The notes: generated by a model not told the origin, from the sequence alone. Positions 31,684 through 40,973 are shown, counted from the stretch's first letter. The stretch is DNA of 64,000 nt from CAKSHC01 sp045594545 (GCA_045594545.1 JAZNYQ010000094.1:12962-76961), one strand, 5' to 3'. Program-made: numbers and translations.

Positions 31684-32682
31684 TTATTTCATCCAGAAGG
31701 TAGGCAAATACAGTTCGCTGTACTTACTCACCGCATAGTTGTCCGTCATTCCCGAAATATAATCACAGGCGGCACGGGGTACCCCCTCCCGCTCAATGAT
31801 CAATTGATATTCTTCCGGCATCTGTTCGGGATGCTCGGCAAAATGCCGATATAAACTCTTGACAATCTCTTCCGCTTTACACTCCTCGGTCTTCGCCGCC
31901 GACGAGATATAGACATTATCAAACATAAACCGCAATAATGCGGCATGAGCATTTTTGACCGTTTTCTCCATTTCTATACGGTCACGCCCTCGGCTCTCCT
32001 CAACCACCGCCCGAATCATGGTATTCAGGCGCTGTCGGGAATTGCCGCCTAAGATCTCCGCAATCTCAAAGGGCACGTCGCCGTTTTCCAGCACACCGCC
32101 GCGAATGGCATCGTCAATATCGTGATTGGCATAGGCGATCTTGTCGGCATATCGCACGATCTGCCCCTCTAAGGTCTGCGCCCACACATCACCCGAATGA
32201 TGCCCGATCGCATCAATCGTCTGCTTTGTAAGATTGAGCCCTCGCCCCATCTTCTCCAAGCGGGTCACCACCCGCACACTCTGCTCATAATGATAAAAGC
32301 CAAACGGACAAACATCCGCCAACGCTCGCTCTCCCGCATGGCCAAAGGGAGTGTGCCCCAAGTCATGCCCCAAAGCCGCCGCCTCCGCCAGATCTTCATT
32401 CAGGCTGAGTGCGCGCGCCATCGAACGGGCGATCTGCGCCACCTCTAAGGTGTGCGTCAAGCGTGTACGGTAATGATCCCCCTCGGGCGATAAAAAGACC
32501 TGAGTTTTGCGTTTTAACCGTCGAAAGGAGTTACAGTGCAGGATGCGGTCACGGTCACGCTGAAAGGCCGTACGCATATCACATTCGTCGTCCGCATGCT
32601 CTCTTGTCGCATCACCGGAAAAAGCGGCAAAGGGTGCCAAATATTCCTTTTCTCTTTGTTCCAGCATCTCACGAACCGTCAT
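31684..32682 (-). CDS. dgt: Deoxyguanosinetriphosphate triphosphohydrolase-like HD protein
   Basis: A 332-residue HD-superfamily dNTPase that would split dGTP (or other dNTPs) to the nucleoside and triphosphate. The metal motif is H...HD...D: TRLTHTLEVAQIARSMA (about 72-88), LGHDLGHTPFGHAGE (about 106-120) and YADKIAYANHDIDDA (about 183-197). The N-terminal FQRDRDRILHCNSFRRLKRKTQ-like segment (about 39-60) is typical of bacterial dGTPases of the shorter class. It precedes dnaG and rpoD, an arrangement frequent in Clostridia, and may tune dNTP pools at replication. Confidence 0.93.
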   Translation of the reverse strand: MTVREMLEQREKEYLAPFAAFSGDATREHADDECDMRTAFQRDRDRILHCNSFRRLKRKTQVFLSPEGDHYRTRLTHTLEVAQIARSMARALSLNEDLAEAAALGHDLGHTPFGHAGERALADVCPFGFYHYEQSVRVVTRLEKMGRGLNLTKQTIDAIGHHSGDVWAQTLEGQIVRYADKIAYANHDIDDAIRGGVLENGDVPFEIAEILGGNSRQRLNTMIRAVVEESRGRDRIEMEKTVKNAHAALLRFMFDNVYISSAAKTEECKAEEIVKSLYRHFAEHPEQMPEEYQLIIEREGVPRAACDYISGMTDNYAVSKYSELYLPTFWMK

Positions 32683-32736
32683 TGCCTCACTCCCTTTCTA
32701 TATAGTAATACGCACAAAAACCCAAAAACCCTTTTT

Positions 32737-33360
32737 TTATTTCAAAAAACCGATAAATTTTTCTCCACTCTCTATGCAGGTCGCCACTCCGGCGCTTATC
32801 TCCTGCACACAAGCCGTCAATGCCGGAACCATATCAGGTGCACAGGATACGGTAAAGGACACGTCCGCCCCAAACTGCGCATCGGAAATCGTGCCCCCTC
32901 TTGCCGTCAGGGCCGCACAGAGCCGATCATAGGTCGCATACGGACATTCAACGGTTAACAATTTACACATCCGCATCTCTAAAATACCGGCCGCATCCAC
33001 CGCAATCTTAGCCGCCTTGGCATAGGCGCGGGTGAGCCCCCCTGCCCCCAGCAGAATCCCGCCGAAATAACGGGTGGCTACTACGCAAATGTCAGTCAAT
33101 TCCTCACGGCGTAACACGCCAAGCATGGGCTGACCGCCCGTACCCGAAGGCTCGCCCGCATCCGAATAGCGCATGGTGTTGTCTTTGCGCAGAATATAGG
33201 CGTATACGTGATGCCGCGCCTGCGGATGTTGCGCCTTGATCTCATTGATAAAGGCAATCGCTTCCTCTTCGGTCGTCACCGGCCGCAAGGATCCGATAAA
33301 TTTTGATTTTTTCTCAATAAAGAAATCTTCCGCCGCCTTGGCCGCCGTCAAATAATTCAT
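32737..33360 (-). CDS. YigZ/IMPACT family protein
   Basis: A 207-residue two-domain protein of the UPF0029/IMPACT family. The N-terminal domain has EKKSKFIGSLRPV (about 15-27), PQARHHVYAYIL, SDAGEPSGTGGQPML (about 66-80) and TRYFGGILLGAGGLTRAY (about 93-110), all hallmark motifs; the C-terminal ferredoxin-like domain is DUF1949. The eukaryotic relative inhibits GCN2 activation. The bacterial role is unknown but may involve translation or nucleic-acid binding. It overlaps the stop of pepT by 4 bases and is co-translated with the peptidase operon. Confidence 0.92.
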   Translation of the reverse strand: MNYLTAAKAAEDFFIEKKSKFIGSLRPVTTEEEAIAFINEIKAQHPQARHHVYAYILRKDNTMRYSDAGEPSGTGGQPMLGVLRREELTDICVVATRYFGGILLGAGGLTRAYAKAAKIAVDAAGILEMRMCKLLTVECPYATYDRLCAALTARGGTISDAQFGADVSFTVSCAPDMVPALTACVQEISAGVATCIESGEKFIGFLK

Positions 33361-34559
33361 GCCTTAAGCAACTCCAAGAGAACTTCCACCATCTTCTCCA
33401 ATGAGCGCACCGGAATAAATTCATGGATGCTGTGGAAGTTGGCACCGCCCGTACTCAGATTCGGACAAGGCAAACCCTCATAGGACAGCCGAGCCCCGTC
33501 GGTACCACCGCGAATGGCAATGATTTGCGGATCAACCCCAACCGCCAGCATGGCCGCCTTGGCGTTGTCGATCAATTCCATGTGAGGCAGGATCATTTCT
33601 TTCATATTGTAATAACTGTCTTTCATGTCCAGTGCAAAAGAGCATTCGCCCCACACACCGTTTAAGTAGTCTACCAGATTGGTCACAAACTGCTTGCGGG
33701 CTTCAAAATTCTCACGGTCATGATCCCGAATGATCATGTGCACCACCGCCTGCGATTCGTCGCCCTCAATCCCATTCACATGGTAGAAGCCTTCATACCC
33801 CTCGGTGTGAGATGGGGTTTCATGAGCCGGCAACATCGAGATAAATTGGTTAGCCATCAATACTGCATTTTTCATTTTGTTCTTGGCCGAACCGGGGTGA
33901 ATATTCACGCCGTGCACCGTCAGCTTTACACCGGCGCCGTTGAAGTTCTCATACTCGATTTCGCCCAGTTCTCCGCCGTCCACCGTATAGGCTACCTTGG
34001 CGGGAAAAAGCGAAAAATCAAAGTGATCGGCGCCCCGTCCGATCTCCTCATCAAAAATAATGCAAACGGCTACCCCGCGGTGCTTGACCTCGGGATGCGC
34101 CACCAAATATTCAATCGCCGCAAAGATCTCAGCCACGCCCGCTTTATCATCAGCCCCCAGCAAGGTACTGCCGTCGGTCACGATCAGATCCTGTCCGACA
34201 TAGCGAGCCAGATTGGGGAATTCCTTTTCCCGAATGGTCGCCCCGTGCCCCAATTCGATATCGCCGCCGTTATAGGTAACGATGCGGGGACGAACATCCT
34301 TACCCGACACATCGGGCGAGGTATCCATGTGTGCAATTAGCCCTAAATCGGGCAAATTGCCCCCGTTTGAGGGCGGTAAATAGCCATAAACGTAGCCAAA
34401 ATCGTCCATTTTTGCGTTTTTTAGCCCCATTTTTTGCAGGTTTTGAGCCAAAAAAGCGCCCAAAATCTTCTGTTTTTCGGTAGAAGGAACGCTTTCTGAG
34501 TTCTCATCCGACCGGGTATCGTATGCCACAAAGGACAAAAAATGATCCAATACGCTCAT
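33357..34559 (-). CDS. pepT: Peptidase T (tripeptide aminopeptidase)
   Basis: A 400-residue M20B zinc metallopeptidase that removes N-terminal residues from tripeptides. The metal and catalytic motifs are LIAHMDTSPDV (about 72-82), TLLGADDKAGVAEI (about 132-145), CIIFDEEIGRGADHF (about 166-180) and the late IRGGTDGARLSYEGLPCPNL (about 350-369). An ATG seven codons upstream (34580) lies within the upstream gene's end; 34559 has AGGAG six bases upstream, so I chose it. Third peptidase in a row (pepD, Xaa-Pro peptidase, pepT). Confidence 0.96.
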   Translation of the reverse strand: MSVLDHFLSFVAYDTRSDENSESVPSTEKQKILGAFLAQNLQKMGLKNAKMDDFGYVYGYLPPSNGGNLPDLGLIAHMDTSPDVSGKDVRPRIVTYNGGDIELGHGATIREKEFPNLARYVGQDLIVTDGSTLLGADDKAGVAEIFAAIEYLVAHPEVKHRGVAVCIIFDEEIGRGADHFDFSLFPAKVAYTVDGGELGEIEYENFNGAGVKLTVHGVNIHPGSAKNKMKNAVLMANQFISMLPAHETPSHTEGYEGFYHVNGIEGDESQAVVHMIIRDHDRENFEARKQFVTNLVDYLNGVWGECSFALDMKDSYYNMKEMILPHMELIDNAKAAMLAVGVDPQIIAIRGGTDGARLSYEGLPCPNLSTGGANFHSIHEFIPVRSLEKMVEVLLELLKA

Positions 34560-34569
34560 ACCGTTCTCC

Positions 34570-35640
34570 TTATAAAACAATCAGATCTTTTCGGCTTTGG
34601 GTGAGGTTGAGGCAACCGTCCTCGGTGACATACACCATATCCTCAATGCGCACACCGAACTTGTTTTCCAGATAGATGCCGGGCTCAACCGTCATGATCG
34701 TGCCCGCTTTGAGCACCGTTTCGCAACGGGTATTAAAGGCCGGATTCTCATGAATTTCAATACCTACGCTGTGCCCAAGTCCGTGACCGAAGCACCCCTC
34801 ATAACCGGCATGATAAATGATATCGCGGGCTACCTTGTCCACGTCCTTGCAGACCATGCCCGAACGAATGACATCCAGCGCCGCCTGCTGAGCCTTAAGC
34901 ACCGTTTCATACACCTGCTTTTGCTCCTCGCTCACCTGTCCGACAGCCACGGTACGGGTCATGTCCGAACGGTATCCCTCAACCACGGCGCCAAAGTCCA
35001 TGGTTAGAAAATCGCCGGAATCAATCAATTTATAGGTGGGCACGCCGTGAGGCAGGGACGAATTTTTGCCCGAAACCACGATAAAATCAAAGGAAACGCC
35101 CTCACTGCCGAGTTTGCGCATGAAAAATTCCATATCCAGCATGATGTCTTTTTCGCTGCGCCCGACCTGAATACGGTCAAGAATATAGGTAAAGGTATCG
35201 TCGGTCAATTTCTGCGCCTTTTGAATGAGCGCTAACTCCTCATGGGTCTTGACCGCGCGCATCTCTTCAATGAGTTTATCCATTTTGTCATCCTGCAACA
35301 CTTCAACATCGGCAAAGGCATCCATATAGCCTTTCATGGCCGAAACCGAGGCAGAGTAGGTTTCGATATACAACGCCTTTACACCGTGTTTGGTCAAAAG
35401 ATCGCGAATCTCGTCATTGGTGCGGTTGGAAAGCAAGACCTCACAAGAGGTAACCACACTTTTTGCCTTCTCCACATAGCGGAAGTCGATCAAAAAGTAG
35501 GCTTGATCTTTGGTTACCAGCACCGAACCGGCGCTTGACTCAAAACAGGTGAGATAAAAACGGTTAGCCCCCGAAGTAACCAGTAAAGCCTCACTACTTT
35601 GCAGGTTATTTTGTATGGTTTCAATTCTTTTCTCAATCAT
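34570..35640 (-). CDS. Xaa-Pro aminopeptidase/dipeptidase (M24B)
   Basis: A 356-residue creatinase-fold metallopeptidase that cleaves peptides with proline in the second position. Metal ligands lie in LTMDFGAVVEGYRSDMTRT (about 212-230; two Asp), GHGLGHSVGIEIHE (about 286-299; His), MTVEPGIYLE (about 315-324; Glu) and VRIEDMVYV (about 329-337; Glu). The N-terminal creatinase-like domain includes ALLVTSGANRFYLT. The start is set by spacing: ATG 35640 is eight bases after AAAGGAG, whereas ATG 35646 is too close. It overlaps pepD by a few bases. Intracellular short-peptide recycling is likely. Confidence 0.95.
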   Translation of the reverse strand: MIEKRIETIQNNLQSSEALLVTSGANRFYLTCFESSAGSVLVTKDQAYFLIDFRYVEKAKSVVTSCEVLLSNRTNDEIRDLLTKHGVKALYIETYSASVSAMKGYMDAFADVEVLQDDKMDKLIEEMRAVKTHEELALIQKAQKLTDDTFTYILDRIQVGRSEKDIMLDMEFFMRKLGSEGVSFDFIVVSGKNSSLPHGVPTYKLIDSGDFLTMDFGAVVEGYRSDMTRTVAVGQVSEEQKQVYETVLKAQQAALDVIRSGMVCKDVDKVARDIIYHAGYEGCFGHGLGHSVGIEIHENPAFNTRCETVLKAGTIMTVEPGIYLENKFGVRIEDMVYVTEDGCLNLTQSRKDLIVL

Positions 35641-35642
35641 GA

Positions 35643-37037
35643 TCATAACTCCTTTAAGATTTGACACAGATAGTTGAAGGTACGAGAGGTAGAAGAAATG
35701 CTCAGGCGTTCGCGGGAGGTATGAATTTCTTCGATAGTCGGCCCAAAAGACACGGCATCCAGCCCCTCCATCTTCTCACAAAACAGACCGCATTCCAATC
35801 CGGCATGGATGGTTAGTACCTGCGGATCCTCTCCATACATATCACGGTAGACCTTCACCATGGTATCTTGAAGCGGAGACTGCTTGCGATATTCCCAAGC
35901 CGGGTATTCACTCCCCTTTTGAGCATTTCCGCCGCAATCTTCAGCCAAGGCCATGACCGTATCACACAGCGCATCGCGCTTGGCATTGATGCCGCTTCGT
36001 ACCGAAAAGCGCCCTTGCACCTTCCCATCATTCATAGATAGGATTCCGAGATTCAATGAAGTTTCAACCAGCCCCTCCATGTCGGCACTCATGGCCGCTA
36101 CGCCGCAAGGGACGGTAGATAAGAAACGAATGACTTCCTCAGCCCGATATCCGTTTTGACAGGTAACCTCTTTAACGGTGATATCAAAATCGGGGTCGTT
36201 TACATTGCAATTTTCTTTAACAAATTGCCGAGCGGCAGATACGACATCAGCCTCGGTGACGATCACGGCACGGCAGGATCGGGTGATGGCGTTATCTTTG
36301 GTACCACCCTCGATCTCGCAAAGGGTAAGGTTTCCTAACACTTGCAGGAATTTGCCCATCATATTATTGGCGTTATACCGACCCGTACCGATCTCAACAC
36401 CCGAATGACCGCCTCGCAGACCGCACACATCAACGGCATAGCCTTTGCCCTTTCCGCTTTGTTCCTCAAGCGGGAAAGACACATCGACGCGGGCGCCGCC
36501 GGCGCAGCCGACGGTGAGGACACCCTCTTCTTCCGAGTCGATATTGAGTAATAGACGGCCGCGGATCTCAGAACAATCCAATCCGACAGCGCCATCCATA
36601 CCCGTTTCTTCATCGGTGGTAAACAGGGCTTCGATGGCGGGGGCGGGCAATTCCTTATCCTCTAACACGGATAAGGCCATGGCAACGGCAATACCGTCGT
36701 CGCCGCCTAAGGTCGTTTGTTTGGCAGTAATCCAATCGCCCTCGACCTGCAGGCGCAGACCGTCTTTCATAAAGTCCAGATCACAGTCGGCATCCTTTTC
36801 GCAGACCATATCCAGATGCCCTTGAATGATAACCGTAGGGTGATCCTCATACCCCTTTGCGGCGGGTTTGCGGATGAGGACATTGTTCCATTCATCCTGT
36901 GTTACTTCCAGACCCAACTGCGTGGCAATTCCCACACAATAGTCGCTGATGGCTTTGGTGTTACCCGAACCGTGCGGAATGGCACAGAGCTGTTCAAAAT
37001 AATAAAAAACGCGATTAGGCTTGAGATGTTCTAACAT
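35643..37037 (-). CDS. pepD: Aminoacyl-histidine dipeptidase PepD
   Basis: A 464-residue M20 zinc dipeptidase (Xaa-His and broad dipeptides). Signatures are CAIPHGSGNTKAISDYC (about 16-32), IIQGHLDMVCEKD (about 66-78), TTLGGDDGIAVAMAL (about 106-120), ALFTTDEETGMDGAVGLD (about 136-153) and LTIHAGLECGLF (about 413-424). The start at 37037 follows AAGGAG, and the longer frame has none. It lies 11 bases downstream of the DHHW acyltransferase-associated gene and leads the peptidase series. Confidence 0.95.
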   Translation of the reverse strand: MLEHLKPNRVFYYFEQLCAIPHGSGNTKAISDYCVGIATQLGLEVTQDEWNNVLIRKPAAKGYEDHPTVIIQGHLDMVCEKDADCDLDFMKDGLRLQVEGDWITAKQTTLGGDDGIAVAMALSVLEDKELPAPAIEALFTTDEETGMDGAVGLDCSEIRGRLLLNIDSEEEGVLTVGCAGGARVDVSFPLEEQSGKGKGYAVDVCGLRGGHSGVEIGTGRYNANNMMGKFLQVLGNLTLCEIEGGTKDNAITRSCRAVIVTEADVVSAARQFVKENCNVNDPDFDITVKEVTCQNGYRAEEVIRFLSTVPCGVAAMSADMEGLVETSLNLGILSMNDGKVQGRFSVRSGINAKRDALCDTVMALAEDCGGNAQKGSEYPAWEYRKQSPLQDTMVKVYRDMYGEDPQVLTIHAGLECGLFCEKMEGLDAVSFGPTIEEIHTSRERLSISSTSRTFNYLCQILKEL

Positions 37038-37048
37038 ACAATTCTCCT

Positions 37049-38149
37049 TTATTGCAACCACAACAGGTCATTGGTTGCGGCAACCGATTCCATCCCGTAG
37101 ACCATCAGAACATCGGTATACCCTTCCTGTGCGGCAAAATCGGAAACGGCGATGCGGCGGAAATGCCGCAGGTCGATCATATCGATTTGCGCATAATGTT
37201 CGGCCAAAAACGGAACCAGGGTTTGGGCAAAGGAATCTTTCACCACAAGCAGTTTTCCCTCACCTTGCGGATTGGTCAGCCGTACACGCCCGTGATTGCC
37301 ATCCAAAAAGACGGTATACATATCCATGGTATGGAGTGCCTCACGGAAAAATACGCTTGTATATTCCTGCGGCGGGACAGCATCGTCGGCAATCGTAACG
37401 GTAATGGGAGTTTTACTATGCCACAGTTCCATGGTATCGGGCTGAATATGCCACAACCCCGCTTTGGCGTAGGACGTACCGTAAAACCCGTTTACCGTTT
37501 CTTTTTCAAAACGCGATGCGGGAAACGGGGTAAATCCGAGAACATCCGCGCAATCGAGGTAGGCCTGATAGGCGCCTGCCGTTGTCCAATGGTGGTCGGT
37601 TCGATAAAAGTGCTCGACCGAGAGATTGGGCTGAATCACTTGTAATTTTTGACTCATATAAGACAAGATCTCCCCATCCCGATAGGGGCTATGGAGCGTG
37701 GGCAACCCATTCGGCTCCAGCGAACCGGCCGAGGGAATAATAAGAACATTCACATTTGTTTTGCTCTTCTTGGCAAATTCGGTAATAGCGGCACAATTGC
37801 GATCGATCTGCGCATAGTCAAAAGCAATAGGAGCGGTATACAGCCTTTGATTCTTACCGACATAGATACCGCTTTGTCCGTTACGACCCGTCAACCACTC
37901 GACACCGGCATGAAGACCGACCCATGAGCTTCGAGCGGGAAAGTGATCGGATAGATAGGTTTCGGCGTTCTTGCCGAAATCACCCGAAAAGAGGGTATCG
38001 GATGTAAGGGCGGGCGTTCCCGATAAGGGACGGCGCTCCAGTTCCGAGATCTCCGCCTTGGGCAGCACGACAAACAGAACGGCAAACACGCCGATAAAGG
38101 CAACAAACAGAAGGATAAATGCCCAATTGGTAAATCGTTCATTCTTCAT
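37049..38149 (-). CDS. DHHW/AlgJ-like SGNH protein (surface O-acylation)
   Basis: A 366-residue protein anchored by one N-terminal membrane helix (about 9-30), the rest outside the cell. It is related to AlgJ/AlgX-type SGNH acetyltransferases. The DHHW signature is RTDHHWTTAGAYQAY (about 183-197), with SDHFPARSSW near 67 and LLVVKDSFAQTLVPF (about 300-314), where KDSFA supplies the likely nucleophile serine. It is immediately downstream of the MBOAT acyltransferase (9-base gap), the normal partner that exports the acyl group. Target polymer unknown. Confidence 0.87.
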   Translation of the reverse strand: MKNERFTNWAFILLFVAFIGVFAVLFVVLPKAEISELERRPLSGTPALTSDTLFSGDFGKNAETYLSDHFPARSSWVGLHAGVEWLTGRNGQSGIYVGKNQRLYTAPIAFDYAQIDRNCAAITEFAKKSKTNVNVLIIPSAGSLEPNGLPTLHSPYRDGEILSYMSQKLQVIQPNLSVEHFYRTDHHWTTAGAYQAYLDCADVLGFTPFPASRFEKETVNGFYGTSYAKAGLWHIQPDTMELWHSKTPITVTIADDAVPPQEYTSVFFREALHTMDMYTVFLDGNHGRVRLTNPQGEGKLLVVKDSFAQTLVPFLAEHYAQIDMIDLRHFRRIAVSDFAAQEGYTDVLMVYGMESVAATNDLLWLQ

Positions 38150-38158
38150 GGTGTCACC

Positions 38159-39553
38159 TCAGAATTGATAATACAAAAAAGGATTATAACTTTGACTGAC
38201 CAAGGCAGCGGTGCACAAGATCAGCCCCAACAGTACGCCGATGATCTCAACGGCGAAGCCGAACGGTTTTCCTGACAGTTTGGCATGGATCCGCTTCCCG
38301 ATAGGAGTAGCCGCCACAATCGCCATGAGCATTAAGGGCAGGTAGGAAAGTACGGTATATAGGCTCTCCCCTGTTAGCGCATGACTGCCGAAAGCAAACA
38401 GGCGGCCGAAGAAGGCGCCCATCTGGGGCATATCGGTAAAGGAGAAGACGACCCAGCCGAACAACACCAAGACGAAGGTAATGGGCATGGTGACGGCATA
38501 AGGCATCTTACTCAATATCTTTCGAAGCACAAAGCGTTCCAATACCAACAGGACAAAGTAATACAGACCCCACAAAATAAAATTGGTACTGGCGCCATGC
38601 CAAAGCCCCGTAACAAACCAGACGATCAGCAAATTGCGAATCTGTTTGGCCACGCCTTTGCGGTTACCGCCAAGAGGGATATACAGATAGTCCCGAAACC
38701 ACGTAGACAATGAAATGTGCCATCTGCGCCAGAAGTCGGTAATATTGCGGGCAATGTAAGGATAATTGAAGTTTTCCAAAAACTCGAAGCCAAGCATGCG
38801 ACCAAGACCGATGGCCATATCACTGTAACCCGAAAAGTCGAAATAGATCTGCATGGCATAGGCCATAATTCCAAACCACGAAGCCAGCCAACCGCTTGTC
38901 GCATCAACACGGAGCATATCCCAAAGCAGGCCCATCTGATTGGCGATCAATACTTTTTTCGCCAGGCCGACAACAAAGGTTTTGACACCGGCGGCGAACT
39001 GTGCCGCGGTTTCTCTGCGCTCGTCCAGCTGATCCTGCACGTCGCAATACCGCACAATGGGGCCGGCGATCAGTTGCGGGAACAGGGACACATAGGTAGC
39101 AAAAGAAACAAAATTCTTTTGTACTTTAGCCTCTTTACGATAGACATCGATCGTATACGACATACTTTGGAACGTAAAAAAGGAGATGCCTACGGGAAGC
39201 GGGATAATGGGGACCATGATACTGCCCAGACCGGGGATTTGTTTGAGTAAAGATGCAATAAAACCCGTATACTTAAAGACTGCTAAGAGACCTAAGCTGG
39301 CCACGACGGACAGTACCAGAAACAACTTGGCTTTGCGGGTATCTTGACGGTATTTATCGATCAGATAGCCGCACAGGAAGTTAATAGCGGTACAAACGCC
39401 CATCAGCAGAATGTATACGGGTTCTCCCCATCCGTAGAATATGATATTGGCAACCAATAAAAAGGCGTTACGAAAACGACGGGGCACCAGATAATAGATT
39501 CCCAGCACGAGAGGAAGATATGCAAATAAGAAAATTAAGCTGGAGAATACCAA
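38159..39553 (-). CDS. MBOAT family O-acyltransferase (AlgI/PatA/DltB-like)
   Basis: A 464-residue membrane O-acyltransferase with about eleven hydrophobic segments. Signature motifs are FFTFQSMSYTIDVYR (about 125-139), DFSGYSDMAIGLGRMLGF (about 241-258), FWRRWHISLSTWFRDYLYIPLGG (read near 276-298) and the catalytic-His segment VTGLWHGASTNFILWG (about 314-329). It would pass acyl groups across the membrane to a DHHW/SGNH partner. The start is TTG 39553, eight bases after GGAGG; the nearby ATG is out of frame. Confidence 0.93.
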   Translation of the reverse strand: MVFSSLIFLFAYLPLVLGIYYLVPRRFRNAFLLVANIIFYGWGEPVYILLMGVCTAINFLCGYLIDKYRQDTRKAKLFLVLSVVASLGLLAVFKYTGFIASLLKQIPGLGSIMVPIIPLPVGISFFTFQSMSYTIDVYRKEAKVQKNFVSFATYVSLFPQLIAGPIVRYCDVQDQLDERRETAAQFAAGVKTFVVGLAKKVLIANQMGLLWDMLRVDATSGWLASWFGIMAYAMQIYFDFSGYSDMAIGLGRMLGFEFLENFNYPYIARNITDFWRRWHISLSTWFRDYLYIPLGGNRKGVAKQIRNLLIVWFVTGLWHGASTNFILWGLYYFVLLVLERFVLRKILSKMPYAVTMPITFVLVLFGWVVFSFTDMPQMGAFFGRLFAFGSHALTGESLYTVLSYLPLMLMAIVAATPIGKRIHAKLSGKPFGFAVEIIGVLLGLILCTAALVSQSYNPFLYYQF

Positions 39554-39571
39554 TCATCCGGCCTCCTTTTA

Positions 39572-40027
39572 TTATTTTCCGACGATCTGTGCGATGAGGG
39601 TTTTGGCCTGTGCCGGATCGTTGCAGACGCAGAGGAAGATATAGTTTCCGTGCACTTCACGCACGGCGTTTTTCAGTTTAGGAACCTCCTGCGGGCCGTA
39701 ATCGGAATAACCGTCGATCATATAGTCCATATGGGCATCGATGGCTTGCCGGACCGCATCGGTCTTCCCCTCCTGAACTTCAATTACAAAAAGTTCTTCG
39801 GCGGTAGCGCCGGTCGATACATACCCGGCCGCCTGCACCACATCTTCCTGCGCAAGGGCCAAGAAGCGGCAGCATCCGGCGGTATCGATATCGCTCATAA
39901 TATCCACAAAAGTCACGCCGCCGCGAAGCAGGGCAGCCGAAGCGGTTACATCCACCTCGATCACGGTGGGGGCGCAGGATGCCAACAGTAACACCGAAAG
40001 CAAAATTACCGAAATGATACGTTTCAT
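39572..40027 (-). CDS. DUF4358-like lipoprotein
   Basis: A 151-residue lipoprotein: signal peptide with lipobox LLASC (Cys about 17), then a small domain with the pattern of DUF4358 proteins (about 25-150), including a VQAAGYVSTGATAEELFVIE-like strand-helix core, read near 62-81, and the late VHGNYIFLCVCNDP. This family regularly accompanies the MBOAT/DHHW/SGNH set in Clostridia; its role is unknown. ATG 40027 has GGAG about 9 bases upstream, and it overlaps the upstream SGNH gene by 4 bases. Confidence 0.8.
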   Translation of the reverse strand: MKRIISVILLSVLLLASCAPTVIEVDVTASAALLRGGVTFVDIMSDIDTAGCCRFLALAQEDVVQAAGYVSTGATAEELFVIEVQEGKTDAVRQAIDAHMDYMIDGYSDYGPQEVPKLKNAVREVHGNYIFLCVCNDPAQAKTLIAQIVGK

Positions 40028-40794
40028 TTTACATGCTCCTTCAAATAATTGATCCATACTTGATTATAGGCTTTAGACAGGTGGATCCCGTCGCTCGAAG
40101 CGTCGTCAGGTAAAAACCCTTCGGCATCGGCCAGCGCTTCATAGGTATTGATAAAGTGGACCTGTTTTTGAGCGGTCAGATCCAAGATCAACTGATTAAA
40201 CATACGGATATTATCATTATTGACCAGATATACATTGCGCTCATGTGCTGCGCGGGAGACAGGCAAAATGGCCTGCACGTAGATCTGTGCCGATGGCTGA
40301 GATGCTTGAATGTGATCGATCAACTGCCCGTATTTTTCAATAAACAGAGCCGGATCGGTGCCCACCTCATTGATCCCGAACAGGATAAAAATACGGGTGT
40401 ACTGCCGACCGTCGGCCAGAAGATCGGTCACGGTGCGATCCAACCGTGCCGGAGGCTCGGTAAAGGCCGAGTGGACGGTGAGCCCGACGCCCGACAGAAA
40501 ATCTGCCTGCATACCATAGCCTTGGACGAACAGACGCTCCACGCAACTGTTGCCGATAAAGGCGCTGCCGGTGAACAGTTCTTCATCGGTAAGCGGAGGG
40601 TCGATCGGAGAATGGACCGCGGGCGGTTCCGTACTTTCCGATGAAGAGGATATCTGAGATGAGGGCTGGCTTACGGGGGGCGGTGTGGGCCTGAGCGTTA
40701 GCGAAAGGATGATCGCGGCGGCAAACAAGAGCAGGCCGAGTGCACCGATCAGCGGGAGAATTTTATTTAATTTTTTTGCGGTTTCTCCCGACAC
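40024..40794 (-). CDS. Membrane-anchored SGNH/GDSL hydrolase
   Basis: A 256-residue protein with an N-terminal membrane helix (about 11-32), a Ser/Pro-rich linker (about 35-60) and an extracytoplasmic SGNH domain. Block I is AFIGNSCVERL (Ser in GNS, about 80), block III is FGINEVG (about 139-145) and block V is SDGIHLSKAYNQ (Asp and His, about 234-238). GTG 40794 is the start, with GAGGGA upstream. It is first in the operon with DUF4358, MBOAT and DHHW genes, so an acyl-esterase or transferase of a surface glycan is likely. Confidence 0.87.
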   Translation of the reverse strand: MSGETAKKLNKILPLIGALGLLLFAAAIILSLTLRPTPPPVSQPSSQISSSSESTEPPAVHSPIDPPLTDEELFTGSAFIGNSCVERLFVQGYGMQADFLSGVGLTVHSAFTEPPARLDRTVTDLLADGRQYTRIFILFGINEVGTDPALFIEKYGQLIDHIQASQPSAQIYVQAILPVSRAAHERNVYLVNNDNIRMFNQLILDLTAQKQVHFINTYEALADAEGFLPDDASSDGIHLSKAYNQVWINYLKEHVK

Positions 40795-40831
40795 GTGTCT
40801 TCCCTCTCAATCGTAATGTCATACATTAAAT

Positions 40832-40860
40832 ATAATAACATATTTTTTCATGTTTCACAA
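40832..40860 (-). promoter_or_regulatory. Promoter of the O-acylation/peptidase operon
   Basis: TTGTGA (40860-40855), 17-base spacer and TATTAT (40837-40832). Confidence 0.65.
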
Positions 40861-40914
40861 TGACTAATTTCTGTATTTTTTACCTTTTTTTCATAAAGAA
40901 ATATCTTTTTGTAC

Positions 40915-40943
40915 TTTATTCACGGTAATTTTTATGTTACAAT
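40915..40943 (+). promoter_or_regulatory. Possible promoter of the DUF554 gene
   Basis: Extended-10 TGT followed by TACAAT (40938-40943) with a weak TTTATT -35 (40915-40920), 17-base spacer. Confidence 0.45.
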
Positions 40944-40973
40944 GGGGAACATGCGTAAAGGAGGTGGAGATAC

